Below are positions 16,386 through 25,028 of a stretch of 64,000 nucleotides of DNA, in pieces. The stretch covers positions 1,798,001 to 1,862,000 of the forward strand of contig NZ_UAQZ01000001.1 in NCBI RefSeq assembly GCF_900446215.1. The letters are read 5' to 3'. The notes beneath the pieces were generated by a model. The model saw nothing but the letters and a program-made list of their open reading frames with translations. It was not told the DNA's origin and ran no database searches. The stretch comes from Burkholderia cenocepacia. GTDB taxonomy: Bacteria; Pseudomonadota; Gammaproteobacteria; Burkholderiales; Burkholderiaceae. A program made the translations under genes and the position numbers. Numbering within the stretch: position 1 is the first letter of the stretch; the number at the start of each line of letters is the position of its first letter.

Positions 16386-17510
16386 TCATGCGGCGAGCGC
16401 CGCTTCGAAGTGGGCCGCGATCGCGCAGACCCGCTCGTCCGCGCCTTTGCGACCGACGATCTGCAAGCCGGCCTTCAGCGGTGAACCGGCGAGCGGTAGC
16501 GGCAGGCTCAGCGCCGGATGGCCGCTCAGGTTGAACGGCCGGATCAGCGACGACATCGCGATCACCGATACGCCGTCGCGGGCCTGCTGCAGCGTGATCG
16601 GCAGCGCGGGCAGCGTCGGCAGCACCAGCACGTCCGCGTGTTCGAGCGCGGCGTCGACCTGCGCGGTGAAGCGTGCGCGCACGGCTTCGGCTTCCGCGAG
16701 CGCGGCCGGTGTCGTCGTCGCGGCCATGCGCAGTCGCGCATCGAGATCGGCGCCGAGCCGCCCCGTTTCGACCAGATGGCCGAACGCGCGCGACGTTTCC
16801 GCATTGATCACGGTCAGCCCGGCCGCGAACGAGGCCGGCATTTCGTCGAGCACGACCGTGTGCGCGCGCAGGCTCGATGCGCGAACGGCCGCATCGAGCG
16901 CGGCGGCGATCGCCGGGTCGGCGTCGACGACGAGTTGCGCGACCGTGCAGCCTGCCGCGGCAGCCGTCGCCTGCGCACGATCGAAGCCCGGCGCGATCGC
17001 GGCCATCACCGCGACGAGCGTGCGCATCTCGCGTGCGAACGGCCCGACGCAATCGAGCGTCGTGTCGGCGGGCGCGACGCCGCGCCGCGACACGCGGCCG
17101 AACGTCGGTTTCAGCCCGGCCACGCCGCAGCACGCGGCCGGCCCGCGAATCGAGCCGCCGGTATCGGTGCCGAGCGCCGCATCGACGGCGCCGAGCCCGA
17201 CGAGCGACGCGGAGCCGCTCGACGAGCCGCCGGGAATGCGCGTGGCATCCTGCGGATTGACGGGCGTGCCCGTGTAGTCGTTGATGCCGGTCATGCCGAA
17301 CGCGAGTTCGTGCATGTTCGCCTTGCCGGCGATCTGCCAGCCGGCGTCGAGCAGCAGGCGGACCACGTCCGCGTGCTGCGCGGCGGGCGGCGCATCGGCG
17401 AGCGCGCGGCTCGCCGCGCGGGTCGGATGGCCGGCGATGTCGATCGTGTCCTTGATCGCGATCGTCGGGCCGGGGCCGCCGAGCGTGAAGGTGTCGATGA
17501 AGCCTGTCAT
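16386..17510 (-). CDS. iacH: Amidase-signature protein IacH
   Basis: 374 residues. The amidase-signature triad is visible: Lys20 (TIAIKDTID), Ser in PGGSSSGSA (94-101) and nucleophile Ser120 in DTGGSIR. It is shorter than typical amidases (450-500), mostly because the N-terminus begins right at the catalytic Lys. IacH homologues are present in iac clusters but are not essential for conversion of auxin to catechol in the strains studied; they may act on amide conjugates. It sits between iacE and iacI. Confidence 0.75.
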   Translation of the reverse strand: MTGFIDTFTLGGPGPTIAIKDTIDIAGHPTRAASRALADAPPAAQHADVVRLLLDAGWQIAGKANMHELAFGMTGINDYTGTPVNPQDATRIPGGSSSGSASLVGLGAVDAALGTDTGGSIRGPAACCGVAGLKPTFGRVSRRGVAPADTTLDCVGPFAREMRTLVAVMAAIAPGFDRAQATAAAAGCTVAQLVVDADPAIAAALDAAVRASSLRAHTVVLDEMPASFAAGLTVINAETSRAFGHLVETGRLGADLDARLRMAATTTPAALAEAEAVRARFTAQVDAALEHADVLVLPTLPALPITLQQARDGVSVIAMSSLIRPFNLSGHPALSLPLPLAGSPLKAGLQIVGRKGADERVCAIAAHFEAALAA

Positions 17511-17541
17511 GGTCGGTATCGTGCGAAAGCAGCGGGAAACA

Positions 17542-18063
17542 TCAGGACCGTGGCGCGGCGGCGAGCGGCCACGGGCCGTCGAGCACGCGTTCGGTGCGGA
17601 AATGGCGGATCAGCCAGGTGGCGCCGTCGGCTGCCGGCGCGAAATCGACGGTCAGCCGCGCGGCGATCAGTTCGGCCGAGCCGTCGGCGTAGCGCGACGC
17701 CTGCAGCATGATCCAGCGGCCGCGCGCGCTGGCGCGATCGGCGCCGATCTCGATCGACTCCGACGTCAGGAAGTGCAGGTTCGCCGCGAAATGCGGATCG
17801 GGCGGCAGGTAGCGGCCGAGCATCGCGACGATCGCCGCGGGGCCTTCGAGGCGGCCGAACTTCCGCGCGTATTGCGGGCCGATGCCTTCCCACACGGCGT
17901 CGGCCGTGAACAGGTCGGCGAGCGACGGACCGGCGCCGGCGTCTGCGGGGACGTCGCACAGCGCCATGTAGCGCGTGAGCGTCGCGCGCACCGCGCGCTC
18001 GGCATCGAGCGCCGCGACGCGCTGCACGAGCGTGTCGATCGCGGCAGGGGACAGGTCGGTCAT
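17542..18063 (-). CDS. iacI: SnoaL/NTF2-like protein IacI
   Basis: 173 residues with an NTF2/SnoaL-like alpha+beta fold (RATLTRYMALCDVPADAG, LFTADAVWEGIGPQYARKFGRLEGPAAIVAMLGRYLPPDPHF). Proteins of this kind accompany IacB in auxin-degradation clusters and have no settled enzymatic role. It lies 8 bp after the iacB stop and 31 bp before iacH. Confidence 0.7.
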   Translation of the reverse strand: MTDLSPAAIDTLVQRVAALDAERAVRATLTRYMALCDVPADAGAGPSLADLFTADAVWEGIGPQYARKFGRLEGPAAIVAMLGRYLPPDPHFAANLHFLTSESIEIGADRASARGRWIMLQASRYADGSAELIAARLTVDFAPAADGATWLIRHFRTERVLDGPWPLAAAPRS

Positions 18064-18071
18064 CGCGCGCC

Positions 18072-18449
18072 TCACGCCGCGGGCTTCGCGGCCGGCGGCA
18101 CGGTTAGCGCGCGGCCCACGCGCGCCTCGATCTTGCCGTAGCGCCACAGGTTGTATTCGCCGACGGGTGTCGTGCGGTACAGGTTGCACACGGCGACCGT
18201 CGTGTCGAAATCGGCGACGTCGGCCATGATGTAGAAGGTCCAAGGCGCGCCGTCGGCCTGGCCGACCACGAGGCGGTCGTCGTCCATCACGCCGAGCACG
18301 CGCACGCCGGGCATCGCTTCGACGGCCGCGAGCATCGCGCCGTACGCCTGCCACACTTCGCCGATCTGCTCGCGCGGAAGGTCGAAGAAATTCTGCGACA
18401 CGCCGCAGCAGAACAGGACGCGCAGCGGCAGCGGATTCGAATCGGACAT
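18072..18449 (-). CDS. iacB: IacB-like protein
   Basis: 125 residues, small soluble protein without signal peptide; recognisable stretches are RVLFCCGVSQNFFDLP and VGEYNLWRYGKIEARVG. It matches the size, position (between iacA and iacI) and character of IacB in auxin-degradation clusters, whose biochemical role is unclear. Start at 18449 is the MSDSNP position; the ATG further upstream at 18482 is not preceded by a ribosome site. The symbol rests largely on cluster order. Confidence 0.65.
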   Translation of the reverse strand: MSDSNPLPLRVLFCCGVSQNFFDLPREQIGEVWQAYGAMLAAVEAMPGVRVLGVMDDDRLVVGQADGAPWTFYIMADVADFDTTVAVCNLYRTTPVGEYNLWRYGKIEARVGRALTVPPAAKPAA

Positions 18450-18551
18450 ATCGGTTTCTCCAGAGAAATCAGGCGGGCGCATGAGCCGGCCGGCGACGGC
18501 GCGACCGGTTCGGCTTCATGCGCGTTCATCAAAAGCGTCGGTCGATGCAGG

Positions 18552-19745
18552 TTACAGATAACCGGGAAACGGCGCGACGCCGGTGAATACCGCGCCCGCG
18601 CCGTCGAAGTTGCCTTCGGCGAGGAACGCGTGCTGCGTGACGACCATCGCATCGCGCAGCAGCCGCTGCAGCGGATGGGACCGGTAGATCGCCGCCGTGC
18701 CGCCGAGGCGGTACGCGCGCTCGACGACGCTCGCGCCTTCGCGGGCGATCTGCGTGGCCGCGAGCCGCAGCAGGCTGACCTGGTCGGGCGTCACCGGGTT
18801 GCCCGCGAGGATCGATTGCCACACCGAGTCGGTCGCATCGTAGAAGAACGCGCGCGCCGAGCGCAGCTGCGCCTCGGCCTTCGCGAGCTCGATGCGGAAA
18901 TACGCGCGATCGGCCAGACGCGGCGCGCCGGTCGTCGTCTGGCGGCCGCCGGACATGCGATTCACGACGTCGAGAGCCGCACGCGCGAGGCCGAGGTTGA
19001 CGACGGCCAGCACCTGCGCCGCATACGCGACAGTCGGATAGCGGTACAGCGGTTCGTCGACGGTCGGCTCGCCGCCGCGTACGAAGGTCCACGCCTCGGG
19101 CACGAAGCGGTCGTTCACGCGCAGGTCGTGGCTGCCGGTGCCCTGCATGCCGACCACGCTCCAGTTCTCGACGATCTCGACCTCGGCGGCGCGGAACACG
19201 GCCGTGCGCGGCTTGTTCGGCGCGGCGTCCTGCACACCCGGCACGGCGATGCCGACGCCGAGCCAGTCGGCGCCCTTGCAGCCGCTCGCGAATTTCCACG
19301 TGCCGTTCACGCGCCAGCCGCCCGGCGCGTCCTGCGCGGGCTGCACCGGGAACAGGCCGCCCGCGAACACCTGGTCGGGGCCGCCCGCGTACAGCTCGGC
19401 CTGGGTCTCGAGCGGCAGCGCGGCGAGGTAGACGTTCGCGGAGCCGAAGCTCGCGACCCACGCGGCCGAACCGTCGGCGGTCGCGATCCGTTCGATCATG
19501 TCGAGGAACGCGGTCGGCGCGAGCGCATCGCCGCCGAAGCGGCGCGGCGTGCCCGCGCGATAGATGCCGGCCTGCTTGAACAGCGCGATCACGTCGCGCG
19601 GCACGTGCGACAGCCGGTCGAATTCCTCGCGGCGCGCGGCGACCGTTTCGAGCACCGCGTCGAGCGCCGACAACTGCCCGGCCGCGGGAGAGGCCGCGGG
19701 CGGCGAGGTCGGCGCGGATTCGATGGCGAGGGCGGCTTGCGGCAT
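18552..19745 (-). CDS. iacA: IacA, acyl-CoA-dehydrogenase-fold flavin monooxygenase
   Basis: 397 residues with the acyl-CoA dehydrogenase fold of two-component flavin hydroxylases (FDRLSHVPRDVIALFKQAGI, FASGCKGADWLGVG, GMQGTGSHDL, FRIELAKAEAQLRSARAFFYD, YRLGGTAAIYRSHPLQRLLRD). It lacks the CoA-dehydrogenase catalytic region, as expected for an oxygenase. IacA carries out the first attack on indole-3-acetate using reduced flavin, here probably supplied by IacG. It is the first gene of the minus-strand run iacA-iacB-iacI-iacH-iacE and is divergent from the kinase gene. Confidence 0.82.
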   Translation of the reverse strand: MPQAALAIESAPTSPPAASPAAGQLSALDAVLETVAARREEFDRLSHVPRDVIALFKQAGIYRAGTPRRFGGDALAPTAFLDMIERIATADGSAAWVASFGSANVYLAALPLETQAELYAGGPDQVFAGGLFPVQPAQDAPGGWRVNGTWKFASGCKGADWLGVGIAVPGVQDAAPNKPRTAVFRAAEVEIVENWSVVGMQGTGSHDLRVNDRFVPEAWTFVRGGEPTVDEPLYRYPTVAYAAQVLAVVNLGLARAALDVVNRMSGGRQTTTGAPRLADRAYFRIELAKAEAQLRSARAFFYDATDSVWQSILAGNPVTPDQVSLLRLAATQIAREGASVVERAYRLGGTAAIYRSHPLQRLLRDAMVVTQHAFLAEGNFDGAGAVFTGVAPFPGYL

Positions 19746-19970
19746 GGTTGTCTCCTGGGGATGGGGGGCGATTTCTGTGTCGGTTGCGGGGAGCCAGACG
19801 ATGCAACCAGTCTAGAAACGCCGAAAACACGCAGCAATTGGTGCGTTGGGCCGCGCGACTGGTGACGCTCCGTGCCGGCCTAAAGAAATCTTCAGATGCG
19901 ATCGGCGCGCGCCGGTGCTATGTTGGGTTTCCGGCCGCGCGACGCCGCGCGCCTTCTTCCGAATCCGATC

Positions 19971-21449
19971 ATGAGTTTTCCCGACGAAGACGATTTCCAC
20001 CGGCTGCTCGACGCGCTGACGACCTGCGTGCTGCTGCACGACGCGCACACCAGGGCAATCGTGTGGGCGAATCGCGCCGCGTGCATCGCGCTCGGCTTCT
20101 CGGTCGAGGAACTGCTGCCGCTGAAGGCGCCGGACATGACGCGCCCCGAGCCGAAGTACCGTCGCGAGATCGCGGTGAGCGCATGGGATCGTGCGCTCGT
20201 CGACGGGCCGCAGGTGTACGAGTGGTGCTATCGCTCGCGTACCGGCGTCGACATGCTGTCCGAGGCCACCGCGACCTACGTGCCGCTGCGCGGGCGCGAC
20301 GTCGTGATGGTGCAGTTCCGCGACATCAGCGCGGAGGAGGCGGTCCGCCAGCAGTTGCGCCGCTACGAGGCGCGGCTGCGCGAGTTCATGCAGGATCTCG
20401 ACGAAGGCATCGCGGTCGTGACGCCGCACGGCGGCGTGCAGTTCATCAGCGAGTCGGGCCGCCGCGTGCTCGGGCTCGCGCCCGACGAGCCGCTCGGCGC
20501 GGTGCTCGACTACTGCTCCGCGGCCGATCGCGACCGGCTCGTCGCGCAGTTGCGCGACGCACCGTCGGCGCACCCGTCCGCACCGCAGCGCTACCGGATC
20601 GTGCGGCGCGACGGCTCGGCATGCTGGCTGCGCATCCTGTGCCGGCAGGTCGAGATCGAGGACGATCTCGACGGGCTGCTCGTGCAGTTCCGCGACGTGA
20701 GCGACGAAGTCGCGATCGAGGACGCGCGGCGCGCCGAGGCGCGCATGCTCGAATACGCGGGCCGTTACAACGCGATGGGCGAGATGGCGACCGTGATCGC
20801 GCACGAGTTGAGCCAGCCGCTCGCGGCCGTGCGCAATTTCATCGAAGGCGCGGTGCGGCGGCTGAACGGCGACGGCGCCGTCGACGACGCGATCTGGGGG
20901 CTGCGCAGCGCGGACCGGCAGGCCGAGCATGCGGCGCTGATCATCAAGAGCGTGCGCGAATTCATCGTGAAGCGCGAGCCGGTCGTCGCGCGGGCCGACC
21001 TGCGCGACATCCTCGCGGACGTCGCGTACTTCATCGAGCTGCGCGCGAAGGAGGCCGGCGTGACGGTCGCGATCGTGCAGGCCGACGCACCGCTGCCGAT
21101 CCGCTGCGAACGCGTGCTGATCGGGCAGGTGATCCTGAATCTCGCGTTCAATGCGATCGAGGCATTCGCCAGTTGCGAGCGGCTGCCGCGCACGCTGACG
21201 CTCGGCACCGCGAACGTGGCCGGCCACGCGGAGTTGCGTGCGATCGACAATGGCCCGGGCATCGAGGCCGGCGCGCACGACCGGCTGTTCGACGGCTTCT
21301 CGTCGTCGAAGGCCGGCGGCAACGGGATCGGCTTGTCGCTGTGCAAGAGCATCGTCACGCACCACGGCGGGCGGATCGCCGCGAGCCCGGCCGCAGGCGG
21401 CGGGCTCGACTGCCGCGTGACGCTGCCGCTCGCCGACGCGCCCGCCTAG
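19971..21449 (+). CDS. PAS-containing sensor histidine kinase of the iac cluster
   Basis: 492 residues, no membrane segment seen, so a cytoplasmic sensor. Two PAS-like domains (about 10-120 and 135-250) precede the phospho-acceptor box MATVIAHELSQPLAAVRNF with His278, then an N box (NLAFNAIEAF), DNGPGIE, and GGNGIGLSLCKSIV. The HELSQPLAA form of the box is typical of FixL/StyS-type kinases that pair with FixJ-type regulators like that at 14938. Divergent from iacA. The ATG at 19971 (MSFPDE) is chosen since the longer upstream frame has no family match. Confidence 0.82.
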   Translation: MSFPDEDDFHRLLDALTTCVLLHDAHTRAIVWANRAACIALGFSVEELLPLKAPDMTRPEPKYRREIAVSAWDRALVDGPQVYEWCYRSRTGVDMLSEATATYVPLRGRDVVMVQFRDISAEEAVRQQLRRYEARLREFMQDLDEGIAVVTPHGGVQFISESGRRVLGLAPDEPLGAVLDYCSAADRDRLVAQLRDAPSAHPSAPQRYRIVRRDGSACWLRILCRQVEIEDDLDGLLVQFRDVSDEVAIEDARRAEARMLEYAGRYNAMGEMATVIAHELSQPLAAVRNFIEGAVRRLNGDGAVDDAIWGLRSADRQAEHAALIIKSVREFIVKREPVVARADLRDILADVAYFIELRAKEAGVTVAIVQADAPLPIRCERVLIGQVILNLAFNAIEAFASCERLPRTLTLGTANVAGHAELRAIDNGPGIEAGAHDRLFDGFSSSKAGGNGIGLSLCKSIVTHHGGRIAASPAAGGGLDCRVTLPLADAPA

Positions 21450-21493
21450 CGGCTGCGCGGCGTCACGACGGGGCAGCGGCGCGCGGCGCATGG

Positions 21494-21880
21494 TCAGCGC
21501 CCCAGCGCCCGCGCGGTCTGGCCGCCGATGCCGAAGTCCGTGTTCGGAATGTCCTTGATGATCACGCGCGTCGCCTGCAGCGGCGCGTCGAGCACGTGCG
21601 CGCCCGCGTCGGACAGCGCGGCGATCAGCGCGCGCTTCTGTTCGTCGGTGCGGCCGGCGATCAGGATCGCGACGATCACCGGCAGCGACGGCGGCGCGCC
21701 GTCCGCGGCGCTGCGGCCGCCGAGGCCGATATGCGTCGCCGGCAGCTCGGTGAGCAACACGCGCACCGATTCGATCGGTGCGCCGATCGCGTCGACGGTC
21801 GCACCGGTCAGCCTGGCGATCAGTTCGGCCTTGCGCGCGGCATCGTGGCCGGCCGGCAGGAAAACTTCGAGTGTGGGCAT
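21494..21880 (-). CDS. Tandem-fused 4-oxalocrotonate-tautomerase-type protein
   Basis: 128 residues made of two tautomerase units in series: the first begins PTLEVFLPAGHDAARKAELI with Pro1 exposed after Met removal, the second begins near residue 66 with PVIVAILIAGRTDEQKRALI; each ends in an IGLGG or FGIGG turn. Fused 4-OT proteins of this length include cis-CaaD-like and trimeric tautomerases. It is not one of the classical iac genes. It is 180 bp downstream of iacD on the same strand, after a set of tandem repeats, and has no clear Shine-Dalgarno sequence. The substrate is unknown. Confidence 0.75.
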   Translation of the reverse strand: MPTLEVFLPAGHDAARKAELIARLTGATVDAIGAPIESVRVLLTELPATHIGLGGRSAADGAPPSLPVIVAILIAGRTDEQKRALIAALSDAGAHVLDAPLQATRVIIKDIPNTDFGIGGQTARALGR

Positions 21881-21892
21881 GGTCGTCCGGAA

Positions 21893-22060
21893 AGGTGAAG
21901 GTGACCGGCTCACCGTTGCGCAGGCGATGGCGAACCGGTGGGCCGCGCAAAGGTGAAGGTGACCGGCTCACCTTTGCGTTGGCGGCGGCGAACCGGCAGC
22001 CGCTCACAGGTGAAGGTGCCCGGTTCACCATTGCGTTGGCGACGTTGAACCGGTCAGGGC
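21893..22060. repeat. Three imperfect 58-bp tandem repeats
   Basis: Units start at about 21893, 21951 and 22008 (58 and 57 bp apart). Each begins AGGTGAAGGTGMCCGGYTCACC, written here with M and Y for the varying bases, followed by a TTGCG...GGCG...GAACCGG block. The GGTGA/TCACC arms could form a small hairpin in each unit. The array fills nearly all of the gap between iacD and the tautomerase gene. Confidence 0.85.
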
Positions 22061-22564
22061 TTACAGCAGGAAGCCGATGGCGCTCAGCGCTTCGGTCGAG
22101 TCGATCAGGCGCACGACTTTCTCCGCGATCCGCATCTCGCCGTCGCCATCGACGTGCAGCTTGTGCGTGACGTCGGCCGCGAACAGCGTCGCGACGCCGC
22201 GCTTGTACGCGACGACGACCTGCGCCGATTTCAGCTCGACGGTATCGGCGCTGCCGCTCTCCAGCGTGAAGCGCGACACGGTGCGCACCGTGCGCGCCGC
22301 GTCGGTCGCCGACGCCGAATAGCCGGACACCATCCGCTGCACGCGCTTCTCGCGCATGTCCTGGTCGTCGAACACGTAGTTCAGCGTCGCCGCGAAATCG
22401 GTCGTGTCGGGATCGATCGGCACCACGTAGTGCCCGGACCGGTCCCACAGGTCGAGCCACGCGCGGTAGTCGCGGCGGTCGAGCATCTCGGCTTCGCGCC
22501 ACACGAATTCGACCGCGCGGGCGAAGGTCTGCTCGGAAAAGAGGGCGTTGCGGTCGTCCATCAT
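22061..22564 (-). CDS. iacD: Rieske dioxygenase small (beta) subunit IacD
   Basis: 167 residues of the ring-hydroxylating dioxygenase beta-subunit family (FVWREAEMLDRRDYRAWLDLWDRSGHYVVPIDPD, YVFDDQDMREKRVQRM). It forms the structural partner of IacC. The ATG at 22564 overlaps the iacC TGA, so the two are coupled. A second ATG follows immediately at 22561. Confidence 0.82.
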   Translation of the reverse strand: MMDDRNALFSEQTFARAVEFVWREAEMLDRRDYRAWLDLWDRSGHYVVPIDPDTTDFAATLNYVFDDQDMREKRVQRMVSGYSASATDAARTVRTVSRFTLESGSADTVELKSAQVVVAYKRGVATLFAADVTHKLHVDGDGEMRIAEKVVRLIDSTEALSAIGFLL

Positions 22565-23844
22565 TGTTGCTCCATCATCTTGCGCCATTGCTGGTAGGCC
22601 TCGCGCATGCCGGTTTCGTCGGTCGCATGCGCGGTCTTTTCGCCGTTCGCGGCGGTCGTCTCCCGGTTCAGCCCGCGATTCACGAGGATCGGCACGTCGG
22701 GGCCCGCGTGCGCGCCGCGCTGCACGCGCTCCCAGGCTTCCGCGTCGTCGGGGCTGCCGAAGCCGAACGGGCCCTGGAAGTGCTCGTGGATGCGCAGCCG
22801 CTCGCGGTTCGCTTCGTCGGGGCCGCCGTCCATCGCGAGCGCGACGTGGCGGATCTCGGTTTCGTTCGCGGAGATCGGCCGCAGCACGCGGAAGAACGCC
22901 ATCGACAGCGCCAGGTTCGGGAACAGGTTCAGGTTGAAGCCGACGCCCATCAGCGAGCGCACGATGCGGCGCACTTCGTCCGGCGCATGGCGCTCGGCGA
23001 GCTTCGCGGCGAGCGGCGCGAAGCGTTCGGGCAGCGGCGCGCCGTCGTCCTCGTCGAGATCGATCAGCTCGGGCATCAGCACCGCGAGGCTGTGGCCGTT
23101 GCCGAGCCCGCGGCAGAACGCGTGCTCGCTCGTCATGAAGCTCGTGATCGCGGCGGCCGTCTCGTCGTCGATCGACTTCATCCACGACTTGTGCACGACC
23201 GGGAAGTGATAGAGGTCGGTGGTGTTCTCGAGCTGGATCTTCCAGTTGCCCTTGAACTTGAACTTGTGTTCGCCGTTCGCCTTGATCGGGTAGCCGGCGC
23301 CCTGTTTCATGAACAGGTCGATCCACGGCTTCGCGCCGCCGAGGAAATCCTCGAGCGGTTCGATCGCATCGTTGAAGCTCGCGAAGATCAGCCCCTGGTA
23401 CACGCCGACGCGCAGCTTCACGAGCGGCAGGTCGCCTTTGTCGCACACGCCTTCGTAGCCGTCGCCGTACGGCAGCGCGCGCAGCGTGCCGTCGAGCGCA
23501 TACGACCAGCTGTGATACGGGCACGTGAAGCCCTTCGCGTTGCCCTTGTGCGCTTCGCACACGGTCGCGCCGCGATGGCGGCAGCGGTTCTGCAGCACGT
23601 TGATCTCGCCGGTCTTGTCGCGCACGACGATCACCGGCTGGCGGCCGATCGTCGTCGTGATGAAGTCGCCCGGGTTCGGCAGTTCGCTTGCGTGCGCGAC
23701 CCAGATCCAGGTGCGGTAGAAGATGCGGTCGAGTTCGGCTTCGAACAGCGCGGGATCGTGATACATCGCGGGCGCGATGCGGTCGGGCTGCGCGAGGCCA
23801 TGCAACGCGCGGGTGTCGATCGTCTGGTAGGCAATGTCGCTCAT
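22561..23844 (-). CDS. iacC: Rieske dioxygenase large (alpha) subunit IacC
   Basis: 427 residues. Rieske [2Fe-2S] ligands Cys88-x-His90 and Cys108-x2-His111 (CRHRG and CPYHSW) and the mononuclear-iron motif NTTDLYHFPVVHKS with Asp210, His213 and His218 are all present. In iac clusters this oxygenase acts on an oxidised indole-3-acetate intermediate on the route to catechol. First gene of iacC-iacD; divergent from a LysR gene, with an inverted repeat between them. Confidence 0.85.
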   Translation of the reverse strand: MSDIAYQTIDTRALHGLAQPDRIAPAMYHDPALFEAELDRIFYRTWIWVAHASELPNPGDFITTTIGRQPVIVVRDKTGEINVLQNRCRHRGATVCEAHKGNAKGFTCPYHSWSYALDGTLRALPYGDGYEGVCDKGDLPLVKLRVGVYQGLIFASFNDAIEPLEDFLGGAKPWIDLFMKQGAGYPIKANGEHKFKFKGNWKIQLENTTDLYHFPVVHKSWMKSIDDETAAAITSFMTSEHAFCRGLGNGHSLAVLMPELIDLDEDDGAPLPERFAPLAAKLAERHAPDEVRRIVRSLMGVGFNLNLFPNLALSMAFFRVLRPISANETEIRHVALAMDGGPDEANRERLRIHEHFQGPFGFGSPDDAEAWERVQRGAHAGPDVPILVNRGLNRETTAANGEKTAHATDETGMREAYQQWRKMMEQQ

Positions 23845-23934
23845 CGTCGTCGTGGGGAAAGAGTCGCGAAAATCGGGCCGCGCCGTGCGCAGCGTCCAGG
23901 GGCCAGTCTCGTCTTCTGCTACATATCGGTCAAA

Positions 23935-23956
23935 TTGATCTAAAATTGATGATCAA
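23935..23956. promoter_or_regulatory. LysR-type inverted repeat between iacC and the LysR gene
   Basis: TTGATC (23935-23940) and GATCAA (23951-23956) are perfect inverted arms with a 10-bp AT-rich spacer, in the 140-bp divergent region. The surrounding block is strikingly AT-rich. It overlaps where the iacC and lysR promoters are expected. Confidence 0.5.
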
Positions 23957-23984
23957 ATAAATACGGCAAATGATGGAGGTCACG

Positions 23985-24902
23985 ATGACGTCGGTCGATC
24001 ATCTCGATCTGAACCTGTTGCGCGTTTTCCAGGCGATCGTCGAGGAACGCAGCCTGACGAAGGCCGGCGAGCGGCTCGCGCTGTCGCAGCCGGCCGTCAG
24101 CTATTCGCTCGGCCGGCTGCGCACGCTGTTCGACGATCCGCTGTTCGTGCGGACGCGTTCGGGCATGCAGCCGACGCCGGTCGCGCTGGAACTCGCCGGC
24201 ATCGTCGGCAAGGCGCTCGACATGGTGCGCGTCGCGCTGCGCTATGCGGAGCGCTTCGATCCGGCCGCCAGCACGCGCACGTTCCGGCTGTCGCTGTCGG
24301 ATGCGGGCGAGATGGCGTACCTGCCGGCGATCTGCCAGGCGCTGCGCGAGCGCGCGCCGCGCGTGACGCTCAGCGTGCAGCCGCTGCCGGTGGAGGAGAT
24401 CGAGGAGGCGCTGCGCGCGAGCCGGCTCGATTTCGCGATCGGCAACCTGCCGGAGCTGATGCCGCGCACGCGCCACCAGTTGCTGTTCGAGGAAACCTAC
24501 GTGTGCATGACGGGGCGCCGGCGCGGGCTGCCGGCGGCTGCCGCGCTGAGCCTCGACCAGTTCGTGCGCGCCGCGCACGTCAACGTGAAATCGGTCGAGC
24601 ACAGCCACCACGCGCTCGACGACGCGTTGCGCGCGCAGGGCGTGGGCCGCAACATCGCGCTCGAGGTGCCGCACTTCGTCGCGCTGCCGAGCGTGCTGTC
24701 GGTCACCGATCTGTATGCGACGCTGCCGAAGCGGCTCGCGCAGATCCTGAACCGCGACAACGCATTTCGTCTGTATGAGCTGCCGGTCACGTTGCCGCCC
24801 GCGCCGGTGACGATGCACTGGCACGAGCATTTCCACGAGGACGAAGGCAACGCGTGGATGCGTGCGCTGCTCGCCGAGATCGTCGAGCGCTTCGACGAGT
24901 GA
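23985..24902 (+). CDS. LysR-family regulator next to iacC
   Basis: 305 residues. The N-terminal HTH (LDLNLLRVFQAIVEERSLTKAGERLALSQ style) and the LMPRTRHQLLFEE effector domain place it in the NodD/LinR-NahR-like branch that senses aromatic compounds. It is divergently transcribed from iacC-iacD. Start ATG 23985 follows GGAGG; ATG at 23970 is the in-frame alternative. It may add a second layer of control beside the two-component system. Confidence 0.85.
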   Translation: MTSVDHLDLNLLRVFQAIVEERSLTKAGERLALSQPAVSYSLGRLRTLFDDPLFVRTRSGMQPTPVALELAGIVGKALDMVRVALRYAERFDPAASTRTFRLSLSDAGEMAYLPAICQALRERAPRVTLSVQPLPVEEIEEALRASRLDFAIGNLPELMPRTRHQLLFEETYVCMTGRRRGLPAAAALSLDQFVRAAHVNVKSVEHSHHALDDALRAQGVGRNIALEVPHFVALPSVLSVTDLYATLPKRLAQILNRDNAFRLYELPVTLPPAPVTMHWHEHFHEDEGNAWMRALLAEIVERFDE

Positions 24903-25028
24903 CGCTCGGGTGGTGCGCGATGGGCGGCCGAGGGGGCGCGCCGGCGTCGGCCTGCATCGGCTTCCAGCGCACCGGTGCATCGGCCCGTCGCTGGATCGGC
25001 GCCGCAGCATGTCGGCGCGCTGGCCGCA

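Noticed and set aside
21893-22060. Tandem repeats considered as a CRISPR array
   Set aside because: Only three units, the between-core segments are also similar, there is no unique spacer, and no cas genes are present.
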